Source: SZUA-365 sp049663345 (GTDB taxonomy: Bacteria > Bacteroidota > Ignavibacteria > SZUA-365). From it: a DNA stretch of 64,000 nt. The notes beneath the pieces were generated by a model. The model was given only the letters and a program-made list of their open reading frames with translations, was not told where the DNA came from and did no database searches. This document shows, one piece after another, positions 1 through 9,019 of this stretch. Every line of letters starts with the position of its first letter. The stretch's first letter is position 1. A program made the position numbers and the translations under genes. Where the stretch lies: assembly GCA_049663345.1 (NCBI GenBank), contig JBATDG010000127.1, forward strand, positions 25,047 through 89,046, written 5' to 3'.

Positions 1-386
1 AAACGATGCATTGGATTCTTTACTCCGTCTATCGACCGGATTCCAACGCGTAATCGCGCACCGCTGAAAAACGCAGTGAGATGCGAAGTACGGGAGATGG
101 CGATGGTGGAGGGCACGATAACCATATCGAATTGCTTCTGCTTCAGCGATCGGTTCGCCCGAAGCACCTCGACCAGCGTTCCCTTGGAAAAGTATTCGAC
201 TGTATCGATGTATGGATTCACGTCCTGGAGCTGGATGGGATAACGCGTGGGGGTCGCCAGCAAAGTGATGGATGCCAGGGGCCAGCGATTGCGCAGCGCG
301 GCAAACATTGGCAACGAGCACAGCGTATCGCCGATATGATTGTGGCGGCGAATAACGAGAATACGCTCAACGGCCGGGCTGCTCAA
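1..386 (-). CDS. Glycosyltransferase family 9 (heptosyltransferase-like), partial at window edge
   Basis: Reading the minus strand from a TTG at 386 gives an open frame of at least 128 codons running off the window start. It begins MSSPAVERILVIRRHNHIGD, the N-terminal Rossmann signature of GT9/ADP-heptose:LPS transferases (ILVIRxxxIGD, then TLCSLPMFAALRNRWP). GT9 enzymes add heptose or related sugars to LPS core or other envelope glycans at the inner membrane's cytoplasmic face. The TTG overlaps the TGA of the upstream methyltransferase by two bases, implying translational coupling. The C-terminal nucleotide-sugar-binding half is missing only because the window ends. The family call is solid; the acceptor and sugar cannot be told. 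Confidence 0.8.
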   Translation of the reverse strand, partial: MSSPAVERILVIRRHNHIGDTLCSLPMFAALRNRWPLASITLLATPTRYPIQLQDVNPYIDTVEYFSKGTLVEVLRANRSLKQKQFDMVIVPSTIAISRTSHLTAFFSGARLRVGIRSIDGVKNPMHR

Positions 387-1003
387 TCCCCTTCCCTCCA
401 TCGGAATTTTGGGATGAACATAGGCACGTCGTGCTGATAGCGTTGGTAGTCACTGCCAAATTCCGCGACGAGTTTTCGCTCCTCCAGCACTGCTCCGATC
501 AGAAAGTACCCAATGCCGATGGCTTTCAGGATCATGCTCGCAGGGGTCGCGTCTCCCCAACACAAAAGCAGCAGAATTCCGGCGCTGTAATATGGATGGC
601 GCATTCGGTGCAGAATACCTGTGCTGGCGAAGCCTGAGAATTCTGAATCGCTGCCTTCGCGATGTTCGCGAATCTGACGCAGTCCAAGAAAGAATGGTTG
701 ATCGTACTGTCGGGCAGCTAGCCAGAAAATCAGCAGTGCAACGGCAACGCCGATCCACTGCAGAACGCGCAGGTATACCGGCGGAGACCAGAGTAAAGGT
801 GAATCGATCCGGTACTGGAGAAGAAGCACCGGCATGAGTGTGACGGCACTGAAAAGAACATAAGAGAGCCGATAGTATGCGATGCGGGAACCGAGTGCCC
901 TGCGCATCACACGCATCCACCCCGGGGCAATGAGAAAGCTGTGAAGAAAGCACCAGAGCAGCCAACCGGATGCAAGCACGATATGTGTCCCGACTGTGCT
1001 CAC
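383..1003 (-). CDS. Isoprenylcysteine carboxyl methyltransferase-like (ICMT/NnrU-type) membrane protein
   Basis: A 206-residue polytopic membrane protein with about five hydrophobic segments. Its C-terminal signature RHPYYSAGILLL...EERKLVAEFGSDYQRYQ matches the ICMT/phospholipid methyltransferase superfamily (RHPxYxG, then EExxLxxxFGxxYxxY), which binds SAM at the membrane interface. Start is a GTG at 1003 that overlaps the TGA of the LarA-like gene (GTGA), so the two are probably translated together. Bacterial members methylate lipids or small membrane substrates, but most have no assigned substrate and none can be deduced here. The NnrU branch is an alternative family label. Confidence 0.7.
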   Translation of the reverse strand: MSTVGTHIVLASGWLLWCFLHSFLIAPGWMRVMRRALGSRIAYYRLSYVLFSAVTLMPVLLLQYRIDSPLLWSPPVYLRVLQWIGVAVALLIFWLAARQYDQPFFLGLRQIREHREGSDSEFSGFASTGILHRMRHPYYSAGILLLLCWGDATPASMILKAIGIGYFLIGAVLEERKLVAEFGSDYQRYQHDVPMFIPKFRWREGD

Positions 1004-2298
1004 CGCTCTGTCGGTTTAAGCAGCGGAACGGCGAGGGATCCGTTTTCGAGAAGCGCCACCTTCGCCTGAGTCGGGAGAGTACTGCGCATCATTCCCACCG
1101 CGGCTTCGAGCGATCCCGCCGCTTCCATACCCATAGCGGTCACAACGGATTCAGGGAGATTGGAAACAAAAATGATACGATGCCGGTGCGCTTTCTCCCG
1201 CATCGCAAGTGCCGTGTGCGCATTCATAGCATAGCGTGTCAACAGAGCGTCGTTGAACTCCTGTTCGTTCTCATAGGCGAACCACTCCATAAAGCGGTTG
1301 TTGCCGATGCCGTCAAGACACTCCGCGATACAGATTATTCCGCCGCCATCCTTCGTGGAATACGATGCATGATGCAGCGCCTTATGCGCCTGGATGAAAT
1401 TGATATCCTTCGGATATCCGCCGGCACTGACGATGGTGAGATCGTACACTTCATCAATCAGGACCCGGAATCGCGCATCCACTCGCCGGCAGCCCTCACG
1501 ATGCGCGCTCTCCAGTTCACCGCATATTCCATCTGCAATCATTCCGCGATCATCCAACAATGCAGCGAAATACCAGTGCGGCGGCATGAATCGGCTGGCA
1601 TCTTGAATGTCCTCGATGACCGGATTTCCCTCAGTGTTTCCGTCCGTACAGCCAGGGTGGAATCGTCCCTCACTGGTGATGGTACGCTGATGGTTTGCGA
1701 TTGCGGTGCTATACGCCGCGCACCCCGGAACAAACAGTTTCGCTCCGCCCCCGAAACCCGCGAAATAGTGATGTACGATTGTCCCGGTTGCAATCACCTG
1801 CGAGGCTTCGGCCAACGAACGATGAACGCGAACGGGGGTTCCAAATCGTGTCACTCCCAGTTCGATGCAAGCGGCCTCATCGTAGGCATTGTGCTCGCGA
1901 ACCCGATACCGGTCATAGATCGCGTCACCGAGTATTGCTCGTTTTTCCGCTTCACTCTGAGCCGAGTGTGTCCCTGACGCAAAGAGAATTTCAACCTGTT
2001 CACGCGAGATCCCCGCGGCATGCACGATCGCGAGCAGATGCGGCAGAAAGACGCTGGTCTGACAACGGCGTGTTTTATCCGAAACAAGAATGAGGAGAGG
2101 GGCGGCGGGGTTGAGGAATTCCTGAAGGGATGGGCCAAAGGGGGTGGCAAGTATCTGTTTCACCACCTCGTCTTCGGACCGCCCTGCAGGGAAAGGAGCG
2201 GTCCGAAGACGATGGCAGTGCCAATCGGAAGGAATTTTCGTGCGCTGTGTTCCCGAACCGTAGCGCAGCTCGAGTGTTGTGTCAGCGCCTGTTTCCAT
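1000..2298 (-). CDS. larA: LarA-family nickel-pincer-dependent racemase/epimerase
   Basis: A 432-residue DUF2088/LarA protein. The residues defining lactate racemase line up with the Lactobacillus plantarum enzyme at a constant offset: Asp74 and Arg77 in SDKTRR, His111 in ASGTHS, His177 and Lys187 in HHYFAGFGGGAKLFVPG, and His203. Lys187 would be the lysine covalently bound to the nickel-pincer nucleotide, and His203 a nickel ligand. A later YPKDINFIQAHKAL motif is also family-typical. LarA homologues racemise or epimerise various 2-hydroxy acids, so lactate is not guaranteed. No larB, larC or larE is in the window. It starts one base after the NHL gene stop and overlaps the methyltransferase start. 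Confidence 0.88.
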   Translation of the reverse strand: METGADTTLELRYGSGTQRTKIPSDWHCHRLRTAPFPAGRSEDEVVKQILATPFGPSLQEFLNPAAPLLILVSDKTRRCQTSVFLPHLLAIVHAAGISREQVEILFASGTHSAQSEAEKRAILGDAIYDRYRVREHNAYDEAACIELGVTRFGTPVRVHRSLAEASQVIATGTIVHHYFAGFGGGAKLFVPGCAAYSTAIANHQRTITSEGRFHPGCTDGNTEGNPVIEDIQDASRFMPPHWYFAALLDDRGMIADGICGELESAHREGCRRVDARFRVLIDEVYDLTIVSAGGYPKDINFIQAHKALHHASYSTKDGGGIICIAECLDGIGNNRFMEWFAYENEQEFNDALLTRYAMNAHTALAMREKAHRHRIIFVSNLPESVVTAMGMEAAGSLEAAVGMMRSTLPTQAKVALLENGSLAVPLLKPTER

Positions 2299-2299
2299 G

Positions 2300-3685
2300 T
2301 CAGTCGATGCGAAGGCTCGGACGAATAGTCAGAACACCCTTGCGGAATCCGAGAATACGATCGAAGTCTGCGACATAAATCATGTCGTGGATAAAGAGCA
2401 CGTCACGCGGGGAAATGAAACCGCGAATCGTGATCGGATCGATACGTTCGATAAAACCACCATCCTTGTCGTAGTGGAACACTGCGACAGCCGCGGGATC
2501 AGCAACGTAAATTTCACTACTCTTCGGGTCAACGGTAACGCCAGTGGGACTGATCAAATCATCCTTGATCACGAGTTCAACAGCAAAGCTGGATTTGTTC
2601 AAAACCTGAACCTGTCCGTTTCCGTAATCCGCAACCAACACGCGATCACCGCCGACGGCAATGCCGCGCGGATCCATGAAAAGTCCACCTGCGTAGCGTT
2701 TGATCAGCGTAAGTTTTTTGTCGAAAACTGCGATGCCGTTTTTATCGAGTACGTAGATGCGCGCGTCATCGACGGCCACATCCCGTGGATCCGTCAGGTC
2801 GGTCGAAATCGTCTTTTCGATTTTATTGTTCGTATCGAATACCCGGAGAGAATTGCTGAACGCATCCACGACGTAAGTCCGGGTTTCATCGGCGTCGACA
2901 CCGCGCAATTCAGTTTTTTCTTCGATGCTGATTTCGCTGACATACCCGCCGGAATATTTTCCTTCACCGCTGGTAATGCGCTGAACAATTCCGACAACCG
3001 GATTCACGATAAGCAGACCGTCTGCCCGTCCCGCCATATACGACAGGTTATCCAACTGGCGCTTATTGGACTTCTGGGCATATGCCGGAATATCCATCAT
3101 GCCGTCGCCGGAGATGCGGAAGTCGTCGAACGAGACGCCTGAGGAGGAGGCTATGAGCCCGGCGTATCCGGAATTGAATCGCAATTCCTCCAACGCAACG
3201 TTGCGGTCGTTAACAAGTACGGAATAGTTTTTATTCTTCGGATCGGTAAAAACCTGAATCCGCACGGGAGCTGCAAGATCACTGATCGTAACGGCGCGGG
3301 TTTCGATGTAGTTACCGGTGTAATCCGTATAACCCAGTGTAAGGCCGCCATCGACGACCATCACGTAATGGGAGTTATTCCGCGCTCCCGGAAATTCGGC
3401 ATTGAAAATCAGACCGCCGCCCAGGCTGTTCAGTGTGACACCAAGGACGTACAGCTTAGAATTCATGATATAGCGATTGCAAAGCATCGCCATATTCTCT
3501 CCGCCGCCGGTGACCCGGACACGATCCGCGTCAACTGTCCAGGTACCCGAAACTATCTTCCAGTCAGAAGAAAGGGCCCCCTGGGAAAAGCCGTCCTCGA
3601 TCCAGACATTCTGCGGTTCCGCAGACTGCGCAAAACCGGCGTTGGCGGCGAACAGGCCGATCAACAAGGTGAGTACGAAGCGCAT
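2300..3685 (-). CDS. Secreted NHL-repeat beta-propeller protein
   Basis: A 461-residue exported protein. The ATG at 3685 follows AGGAG and opens a signal peptide ending near GFAQS; a longer upstream frame lacks both. Residues of about 25-190 resemble a lectin/glucanase-like jelly-roll domain (family uncertain). After that come five or six NHL-type blades with recurring phrases such as DPRDVAVDDARIYVLD, DPRGIAVGGDRVLVADYGNGQV and SPTGVTVDPKSSEIYVAD. NHL propellers bind proteins, glycans or RNA and are usually non-catalytic. No T9SS sorting domain is evident at the C-terminus. It leads the operon with the LarA-like protein, the methyltransferase and GT9. The function is not known. Confidence 0.75.
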   Translation of the reverse strand: MRFVLTLLIGLFAANAGFAQSAEPQNVWIEDGFSQGALSSDWKIVSGTWTVDADRVRVTGGGENMAMLCNRYIMNSKLYVLGVTLNSLGGGLIFNAEFPGARNNSHYVMVVDGGLTLGYTDYTGNYIETRAVTISDLAAPVRIQVFTDPKNKNYSVLVNDRNVALEELRFNSGYAGLIASSSGVSFDDFRISGDGMMDIPAYAQKSNKRQLDNLSYMAGRADGLLIVNPVVGIVQRITSGEGKYSGGYVSEISIEEKTELRGVDADETRTYVVDAFSNSLRVFDTNNKIEKTISTDLTDPRDVAVDDARIYVLDKNGIAVFDKKLTLIKRYAGGLFMDPRGIAVGGDRVLVADYGNGQVQVLNKSSFAVELVIKDDLISPTGVTVDPKSSEIYVADPAAVAVFHYDKDGGFIERIDPITIRGFISPRDVLFIHDMIYVADFDRILGFRKGVLTIRPSLRID

Positions 3686-3767
3686 TGTATCTCCTGCTGT
3701 GATGATGGTAATGGGTAAAATACGGTAAACAGATACAATTCCACAAAGGGAAAGAAACTCATTTGAT

Positions 3768-4976
3768 TCAATTTGCTGTATCGGGAAAATTCTCAAACAG
3801 CTCGTCATACAAATTTACAACTGCCGCAGTGTTCTTTTTCGCATCGAAATGCTCGCGTGCGAAGTTCATTCCGTTGCGGCCGAGCTGCATGGCAAGTTCC
3901 GGATCCTCGATCAATCGCTGCATGGCAGAGGCTAGCGCAGCTACGTCACCGGCAGGGACAAGCAAGCCGGTTTCTTCATTCCGTACCAGCTCTTTCGGAC
4001 CTCCGAGATCCGACGCGATGACCGGTATTCCCATGGCGCTTGCTTCGATCACCGGCCTTGCGAAATGAGGCACGATTGATGGAAAACAGAGTACGCTGGT
4101 AATAGCCAAAAGACCCGGGATGTCTGATCGCACACCCAGAAATCGAATTGTATGCTGCTGGGCGGCGGGAATGCTTGAAAAAACCGCATTCCTGTATACG
4201 CTCAGTCCGTTGATTCTGTTTCTCAGACTGTCGTCTGGTACGGAGCCGGCAATCAGAAACACTGCTTCAGGATGCACGGATAGCACCTTCACCGCAGCAG
4301 CCACGAATTCCTTCGTACCCTTGATGGGATTGACGCCCCCAAGCAAGGTGATAACCGGACGGCCAGCTTCGATACCCAGTTCCTGCCTCAATTCCCCACC
4401 TTCGACAGATGAGTCGAACTGCGCGAAATCGATGAAGTTGTACACTACATGCACGCGGGGCGAAGGGATCAGCTGATCCGCGTCGTATCTGCAAATCGGC
4501 AGTACGAGGTCGGCCGTACGATTTATGATACGCCGGATTATCGAACGGCGCAATCCATAGTATCCTCTCTGCAGCGGTTCACGAATATGCCAGATAACCA
4601 GCAGTCCTTCGGCTTTCGCTGCGAGTCCGAACGCGGTAAGCGTCGAAGTATTGAGATGCACCGCATCGTATTTTCCACCTCGGAGCAGCTTCCTGGCACG
4701 AACGTAGGTCAAGGGGAACTGCAGCGCCCGAACGACAATCTTTGGCAGCTGCCACAAAGTGTACCACAACACGTTCGTATGCGAGAAATCATGCAGCGAC
4801 TCGTCGACGATGGTTTCGATGCCCTCTCGCCGGAAGAGTTCCGCGGCCTCGCTCTCATGGATGCAGAGCACCGCCGGCTGGTACCGTGAGCGGTCCAGGC
4901 CGCGAATGAGATAGAGCAGACTAAGCGGAGCGCCGCCGATGCCCTTCCCATGATGGACGTAGAGTATCCTCCTCAC
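3768..4976 (-). CDS. Glycosyltransferase family 4 (GT-B fold)
   Basis: About 402 residues. The start RRILYVHHGKGIGGAPLSLLYL is a classic GT4 N-terminal domain with the glycine-rich GGAP loop. The C-terminal half has ITLLGGVNPIKGTKEFVAAA and the nucleotide-sugar signature FPSIVPHFARPVIEASAMGIPVIASDLGGPKELV, where the EAxAxGxPV(I)A Glu is expected to contact the donor. I prefer the GTG at 4976, because the farther TTG at 5024 lies inside the stem-loop that follows the tryptophanase gene and would add 16 atypical residues. No strong SD is seen for either. It probably makes a cell-surface polysaccharide; donor and acceptor are unknown. Confidence 0.85.
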   Translation of the reverse strand: MRRILYVHHGKGIGGAPLSLLYLIRGLDRSRYQPAVLCIHESEAAELFRREGIETIVDESLHDFSHTNVLWYTLWQLPKIVVRALQFPLTYVRARKLLRGGKYDAVHLNTSTLTAFGLAAKAEGLLVIWHIREPLQRGYYGLRRSIIRRIINRTADLVLPICRYDADQLIPSPRVHVVYNFIDFAQFDSSVEGGELRQELGIEAGRPVITLLGGVNPIKGTKEFVAAAVKVLSVHPEAVFLIAGSVPDDSLRNRINGLSVYRNAVFSSIPAAQQHTIRFLGVRSDIPGLLAITSVLCFPSIVPHFARPVIEASAMGIPVIASDLGGPKELVRNEETGLLVPAGDVAALASAMQRLIEDPELAMQLGRNGMNFAREHFDAKKNTAAVVNLYDELFENFPDTAN

Positions 4977-4999
4977 AGGCGCGGAACTTGTTGAACATG

Positions 5000-5036
5000 A
5001 ATTCGCCGTCCCTGCCCAACGCAAGGACGGCGAATA
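5000..5036 (-). terminator. Stem-loop after the tryptophanase gene (possible terminator)
   Basis: An inverted repeat pairs ATTCGCCGTCC with GGACGGCGAAT, an 11-bp stem around a loop of about 12 nt, 13 bases past the tryptophanase stop. It has no U-tract, so termination may be weak or the hairpin may protect the 3' end. It covers the TTG that would otherwise extend the GT4 gene. Confidence 0.5.
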
Positions 5037-5048
5037 AACAGACAGCTG

Positions 5049-6437
5049 TTAATCAAGATATTCGAAACGCGCGGTGAAATGCCTGAGCATGGGCGCTTCG
5101 TACGTCAGGCGCAGCCCTTTCAATTCATTGCGGCGATCATACACATGCTTCACCACTTCGATCACATAGTCGATGTGGCTCTGTGTGTAGACGCGGCGCG
5201 GAATCGCGAGGCGAACCAGCTCTAAATCGGGAGCGGCAAACACCCCATCTTCCATGCGGCCAAACATTACGCTGCCGATTTCCACAGCACGGATGCCGCC
5301 ATCGAGATACAGCGCACAGGTGATCGACTGTGCCGGGAAGTGTTCCTGAGGAATATCCGGGCAGAAGCGTTTTGCATCGAGGTAAATGGCGTGGCCGCCG
5401 GGAGGCATGAGAATCGGCACTCCTAGTTCCATGAGTTTGAGTCCCAGATACTCCGTGCTCTTGATGCGGTAATTCAGATAGTCCTCGTCAAGGATTTCTT
5501 CGAGGCCCTGCGCAATCGCCTCAAGATCGCGTCCGGCCAGACCGCCATAGGTCGGGAAACCTTCAGTGACTATCAGGAGGTTGCGGCACTCAACGGTTAG
5601 GGCTTCATCGTTGAGCGCAAGCCAACCACCGATATTCACAAGGGCGTCTTTTTTTGCCGACATCGTCGAACCGTCGACGTAGGAAAACATTTCCTGTGCA
5701 ATCTCGAGGGGGGTTTTGTCCTGATATCCGGGTTCGCGCAGTTTGATGAAAAATGCATTTTCTGCGAACCGGCAGGAATCCATGATAAGCGGCAGACCGT
5801 ATTTGTCACAGACTGCACGGGTCTGACGGATATTCTCCATCGACACCGGCTGTCCGCCGCCGGAATTGTTTGTTACCGTGATCATCACAGCGGGAATGTT
5901 CTCGGCGCCATACTTAAGGATCGTCGCCTCAAGCTTTTCGATGTCCATGTTCCCTTTGAAATCAGCGATGATTTCAGGATGCTTGCCCTGTTCATTCAGA
6001 CAATCGATCGCCTTCGCACCGGAGTATTCGACGTTTGCACGCGTGGTATCGAAGTGGGTGTTGTTTGGGACCACCTTGCCTTCCCCGCCGATGATGGAAA
6101 ACAGGATCTTCTCAGCCGCGCGTCCCTGATGGGTCGGGATAATGTTTTTCAGACCGGTGATTTTTTGAACCATCGCTTCCATCCGGTAGAAGCTGCGTGA
6201 TCCGGCATAGGATTCGTCGCCGTCAATCAGGCCCGCCCATTGCTTCGCACTCATCGCAGACGTTCCGCTGTCGGTGAGTAAATCGATCAGTACATCTTCG
6301 GCAGCAATAAGGAATGGGTTGAATCCAGACTCACCCAGGATGCGCTCACGCTCTTCGAAGGTGGTGAATTTGATAGGTTCCACGGTCTTGATCTTGAAGG
6401 GTTCAATAACCGTCTTGATGTAACTGTCTCGTATCAT
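5049..6437 (-). CDS. tnaA: Tryptophanase (PLP-dependent beta-eliminating lyase)
   Basis: A 462-residue fold-type I PLP enzyme converting L-tryptophan to indole, pyruvate and ammonia. The family contains both tryptophanase and tyrosine phenol-lyase; three sites point to tryptophanase. These are Asp130 in HFDTT (Thr in tyrosine phenol-lyase), Ile387 in IRAVEIGS (Arg in tyrosine phenol-lyase) and His453 in LRHFTARF (Phe in tyrosine phenol-lyase). The PLP lysine is in SAKKDA (Lys263), with THQGRAAE and TNNSGGGQPVS as cofactor-binding loops. The ATG at 6437 is chosen because the family normally has about ten residues before EPF; a GTG at 6497 would add twenty unlike residues. No tnaC-like leader or tryptophan permease is nearby. 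Confidence 0.92.
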   Translation of the reverse strand: MIRDSYIKTVIEPFKIKTVEPIKFTTFEERERILGESGFNPFLIAAEDVLIDLLTDSGTSAMSAKQWAGLIDGDESYAGSRSFYRMEAMVQKITGLKNIIPTHQGRAAEKILFSIIGGEGKVVPNNTHFDTTRANVEYSGAKAIDCLNEQGKHPEIIADFKGNMDIEKLEATILKYGAENIPAVMITVTNNSGGGQPVSMENIRQTRAVCDKYGLPLIMDSCRFAENAFFIKLREPGYQDKTPLEIAQEMFSYVDGSTMSAKKDALVNIGGWLALNDEALTVECRNLLIVTEGFPTYGGLAGRDLEAIAQGLEEILDEDYLNYRIKSTEYLGLKLMELGVPILMPPGGHAIYLDAKRFCPDIPQEHFPAQSITCALYLDGGIRAVEIGSVMFGRMEDGVFAAPDLELVRLAIPRRVYTQSHIDYVIEVVKHVYDRRNELKGLRLTYEAPMLRHFTARFEYLD

Positions 6438-6548
6438 GGTTCCGGTGAATATGTTGGTAGAGCAGATTGATTTGTTGAATGGCGCTGAACCGCCCACAGC
6501 AAGTAAAAATAAGGCTTTTTCGTCTGTTTTTCAAAGCCGGGGCGCTAT

Positions 6549-6576
6549 AAAAAAACCGGGGTCACCCGGTTTTTTC
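6549..6576 (-). terminator. Rho-independent terminator overlapping the autokinase stop codon
   Basis: The palindrome AAAAAACCGGG-TGACC-CCGGTTTTTT contains the TGA of the preceding gene in its loop region and is followed by a U-tract. The last codons of the autokinase (Glu-Lys-Thr-Gly-stop) are therefore the 5' arm of the terminator. Confidence 0.85.
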
Positions 6577-8940
6577 AGATTCTGTATCCGCAGTCTTCTT
6601 TTTCCTCACGCGTCTGGTCTTCTTTTCGCCTTCGGTCGAGTAGTAATAATAGTTCTGATAGTAATACCGATAATACGAATAGTACACCTTGTTGGCATTA
6701 AAGCGGTTCACAACGACTCCGAGAACTCGCGCGTTATTGGAATCGAGCATCTCCCGCGCTTTGTCGAGACCAAGTGATTTGGTCTGGTCGGCAGAAACAA
6801 TGAGTACGGTTCCATCTGTGTATTTCGACAGCACGAGCGTATCCGCCATGGCGATAATCGGTGGTGCATCGAACAGGATCAGATCGTAGTACTGCCGTAC
6901 CAGTTTGACAAACTTCTCCATTCTGGCTGAGCCCAGCAGCTCCGCAGGATGGCTGGGGATATTGCCGCAGGGCGTAATATGCAAACCGGGAATGGCACTC
7001 TTTTTAATGCACTGGTTGACAGGGACCTCCCCGATCAGCGCATTGGAAAGGCCGGGCTCTCGTTCGATATCAAAAATTTGATGTTGAACCGGGCGCCGGA
7101 GATCGGCGTCTACCAGCAGCACCTTGCGTCCGCTGTTCGCCGCACTCACCGCGAGATTTGCGATGGCAGTAGATTTTCCTTCTTTCGGCGCCGGGCTTGT
7201 AAATACCACCGCCATGGATTTCTTATGATTCGGCAGCGAGTTTTCAATCGCCGTGCGCATCGTTCGGTACCCCTCGCTTGGAGGCGATTGCGGTGCCGAC
7301 AACGTGACAAGGGTTTGATTGCGATCGAGTTTATTGTCCGTGGAACCGAAAGTTGGAATAAACGCCAAAACCGGCATCCCAAGTTTCTCCACATCTTCCG
7401 GACTCCGGATCGTCGTGTCCATATACCGCAGCAGGATGGCAATACCGAACCCGAGTCCCAGACCGACAAGAATTCCCAGAATCATGTTCATGGGACGGTT
7501 GGGCTTTACAGGACGAACAGGCACTTTCGCGCGGTCAACGATGTCGACGTTGCCCATAGTGGTCTGTTCGTTGATCATTGCTTCCTGATACTTCTCGTCC
7601 AGCAGGCCATAGAGCTTGTCATAGCTCAAGCGCCTGCGCTCGAGACGCGCATACTGTATCGACTGGGAAGGAATTTTTTCAAACTGGACGTTGTACTGCT
7701 TGATCACACTCTGAAGATTGGCAATCTGCGAACGCTGCGACTCGATATCAATGTTCTGCTGCAGCACTTTTTGACGAAGTTCACGCGCATACTCAACCGG
7801 CGCACCGGTTATGTTATCGGAAGATGTCAGATTCTTACTAACGCTCTCGATCTGGTCAAGAACTTCACGAAGTTTTTTCTGCATCTCGGCCATTTCCTTT
7901 AGAAGGAATGGCTCCATATCGGGACGCACTTTCATCGTCTGCTTATTGTTGTATTCCGCTGTCTGTATTTTCGCTTCAAGTTCCGTTTTCTTTTCCAGCA
8001 GAGCTTTCAACTGCGGATCGACGCCTTCCTTCAGCTGCCGGGCGAGATTGGGCTCGACCTCCTTCAGCTGCTGAAGAACTTCAGCACGAATTTTTTCGGC
8101 GGAGGAAAGGCTGATTTTCGCCTGCTCGAGCTGCGCCTCGAATGTGGCCAGCTGCTGAATGAGCTGCTGCGTCTCCCCGTCAAGACTGACAAATCCCTGA
8201 GATTGCTGAAATCCACGCACTTCGTTTTCGATCGATGCCAGCGAATCCTTTTTTGAATCCATCTGCCCTTCGAGAAAACTGCGTGCCGTGGTGACATTTT
8301 CCCGGGCAGACTCCAGATTACGAAGCTGGTATGCATCTACATAGAGATTCGCGATCGTCGCGGCCTCAATGGGCGATGTACTCTGTACATTTATCCGGAT
8401 GAAATCAACTCCGCGTACTTCCTCGGCTGTCATCTGCGCACGCACCCTGCCGGCAACCATGTCGGCATCAGCCATGCGGGTCGAAGTATCGAGCTTCGCC
8501 AATCCGATGGAAACGAACATGTCTTCAAGATTCAGCGTCCTCGCGATCTTGCGCATGGTCGATGGACGCTGACGAGCCTTGAGAATGGGAAGAGTATCCC
8601 CAGTCGTCACTTCCTCCATATCAGTGCGATCTATCAGCATTTTCGCGACACGTTCGGCAACCGCGTCGCTCTGGATAATCAGGATTTCATTCGCGATGAT
8701 TCGCTCACCGCCCCATCCCAACACGTCAAAGCCAGGCTGCGACATCTGCCCGCTGAGCAAATCCTTTGAAGCCTTGAGCCGCACAGAGGAACCTGCCTGA
8801 TAAATATCGTCCTGCTGCATGGTATAAAACCATGTTGCGGAAACAACAAGAACGAAAATGGTGAGAATTACCCACTTGCCCTCAAAAGCAATGCGGAGGT
8901 ATTCCTGCACCTGTTTATTGAAATCGTCTCTTGCGGCCAT
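6562..8940 (-). CDS. Wzc-type polysaccharide co-polymerase / bacterial tyrosine autokinase
   Basis: A 792-residue inner-membrane protein. N-terminal TM (WVILTIFVLVVSATWFYT), a Wzz chain-length domain with a long coiled coil (about residues 170-420), and a second TM with a proline-rich edge (PVRPVKPNRPMNMILGILVGLGLG) precede a BY-kinase domain. The kinase has Walker A (PAPKEGKST, about residue 583), Walker A' (VLLVDADLRRP) and Walker B (LILFDAPP). Near the C-terminus is a dense tyrosine cluster (YYSYYRYYYQNYYYYS), the autophosphorylation site in this family, followed by an unusual Lys/Arg-rich tail. It would regulate polysaccharide chain length or export with the SLBB protein upstream. No Wzx or Wzy gene is in the window. 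Confidence 0.92.
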   Translation of the reverse strand: MAARDDFNKQVQEYLRIAFEGKWVILTIFVLVVSATWFYTMQQDDIYQAGSSVRLKASKDLLSGQMSQPGFDVLGWGGERIIANEILIIQSDAVAERVAKMLIDRTDMEEVTTGDTLPILKARQRPSTMRKIARTLNLEDMFVSIGLAKLDTSTRMADADMVAGRVRAQMTAEEVRGVDFIRINVQSTSPIEAATIANLYVDAYQLRNLESARENVTTARSFLEGQMDSKKDSLASIENEVRGFQQSQGFVSLDGETQQLIQQLATFEAQLEQAKISLSSAEKIRAEVLQQLKEVEPNLARQLKEGVDPQLKALLEKKTELEAKIQTAEYNNKQTMKVRPDMEPFLLKEMAEMQKKLREVLDQIESVSKNLTSSDNITGAPVEYARELRQKVLQQNIDIESQRSQIANLQSVIKQYNVQFEKIPSQSIQYARLERRRLSYDKLYGLLDEKYQEAMINEQTTMGNVDIVDRAKVPVRPVKPNRPMNMILGILVGLGLGFGIAILLRYMDTTIRSPEDVEKLGMPVLAFIPTFGSTDNKLDRNQTLVTLSAPQSPPSEGYRTMRTAIENSLPNHKKSMAVVFTSPAPKEGKSTAIANLAVSAANSGRKVLLVDADLRRPVQHQIFDIEREPGLSNALIGEVPVNQCIKKSAIPGLHITPCGNIPSHPAELLGSARMEKFVKLVRQYYDLILFDAPPIIAMADTLVLSKYTDGTVLIVSADQTKSLGLDKAREMLDSNNARVLGVVVNRFNANKVYYSYYRYYYQNYYYYSTEGEKKTRRVRKKKTADTESEKTG

Positions 8941-9019
8941 CAGGTGTCTATATGGAAATTGAAATGATACTCACTCTCTAACATGGGCGCGCAGCACAAG
9001 CGAACCGCCGCGCCTTCAC

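Noticed and set aside
970..1977. A 335-codon plus-strand frame
   Set aside because: Antisense shadow of the LarA-like gene; no SD and no recognisable motif, while the minus strand is strongly conserved.
5049..6437. Tyrosine phenol-lyase
   Set aside because: Residues equivalent to its Thr124, Arg381 and Phe448 are Asp, Ile and His as in tryptophanase.
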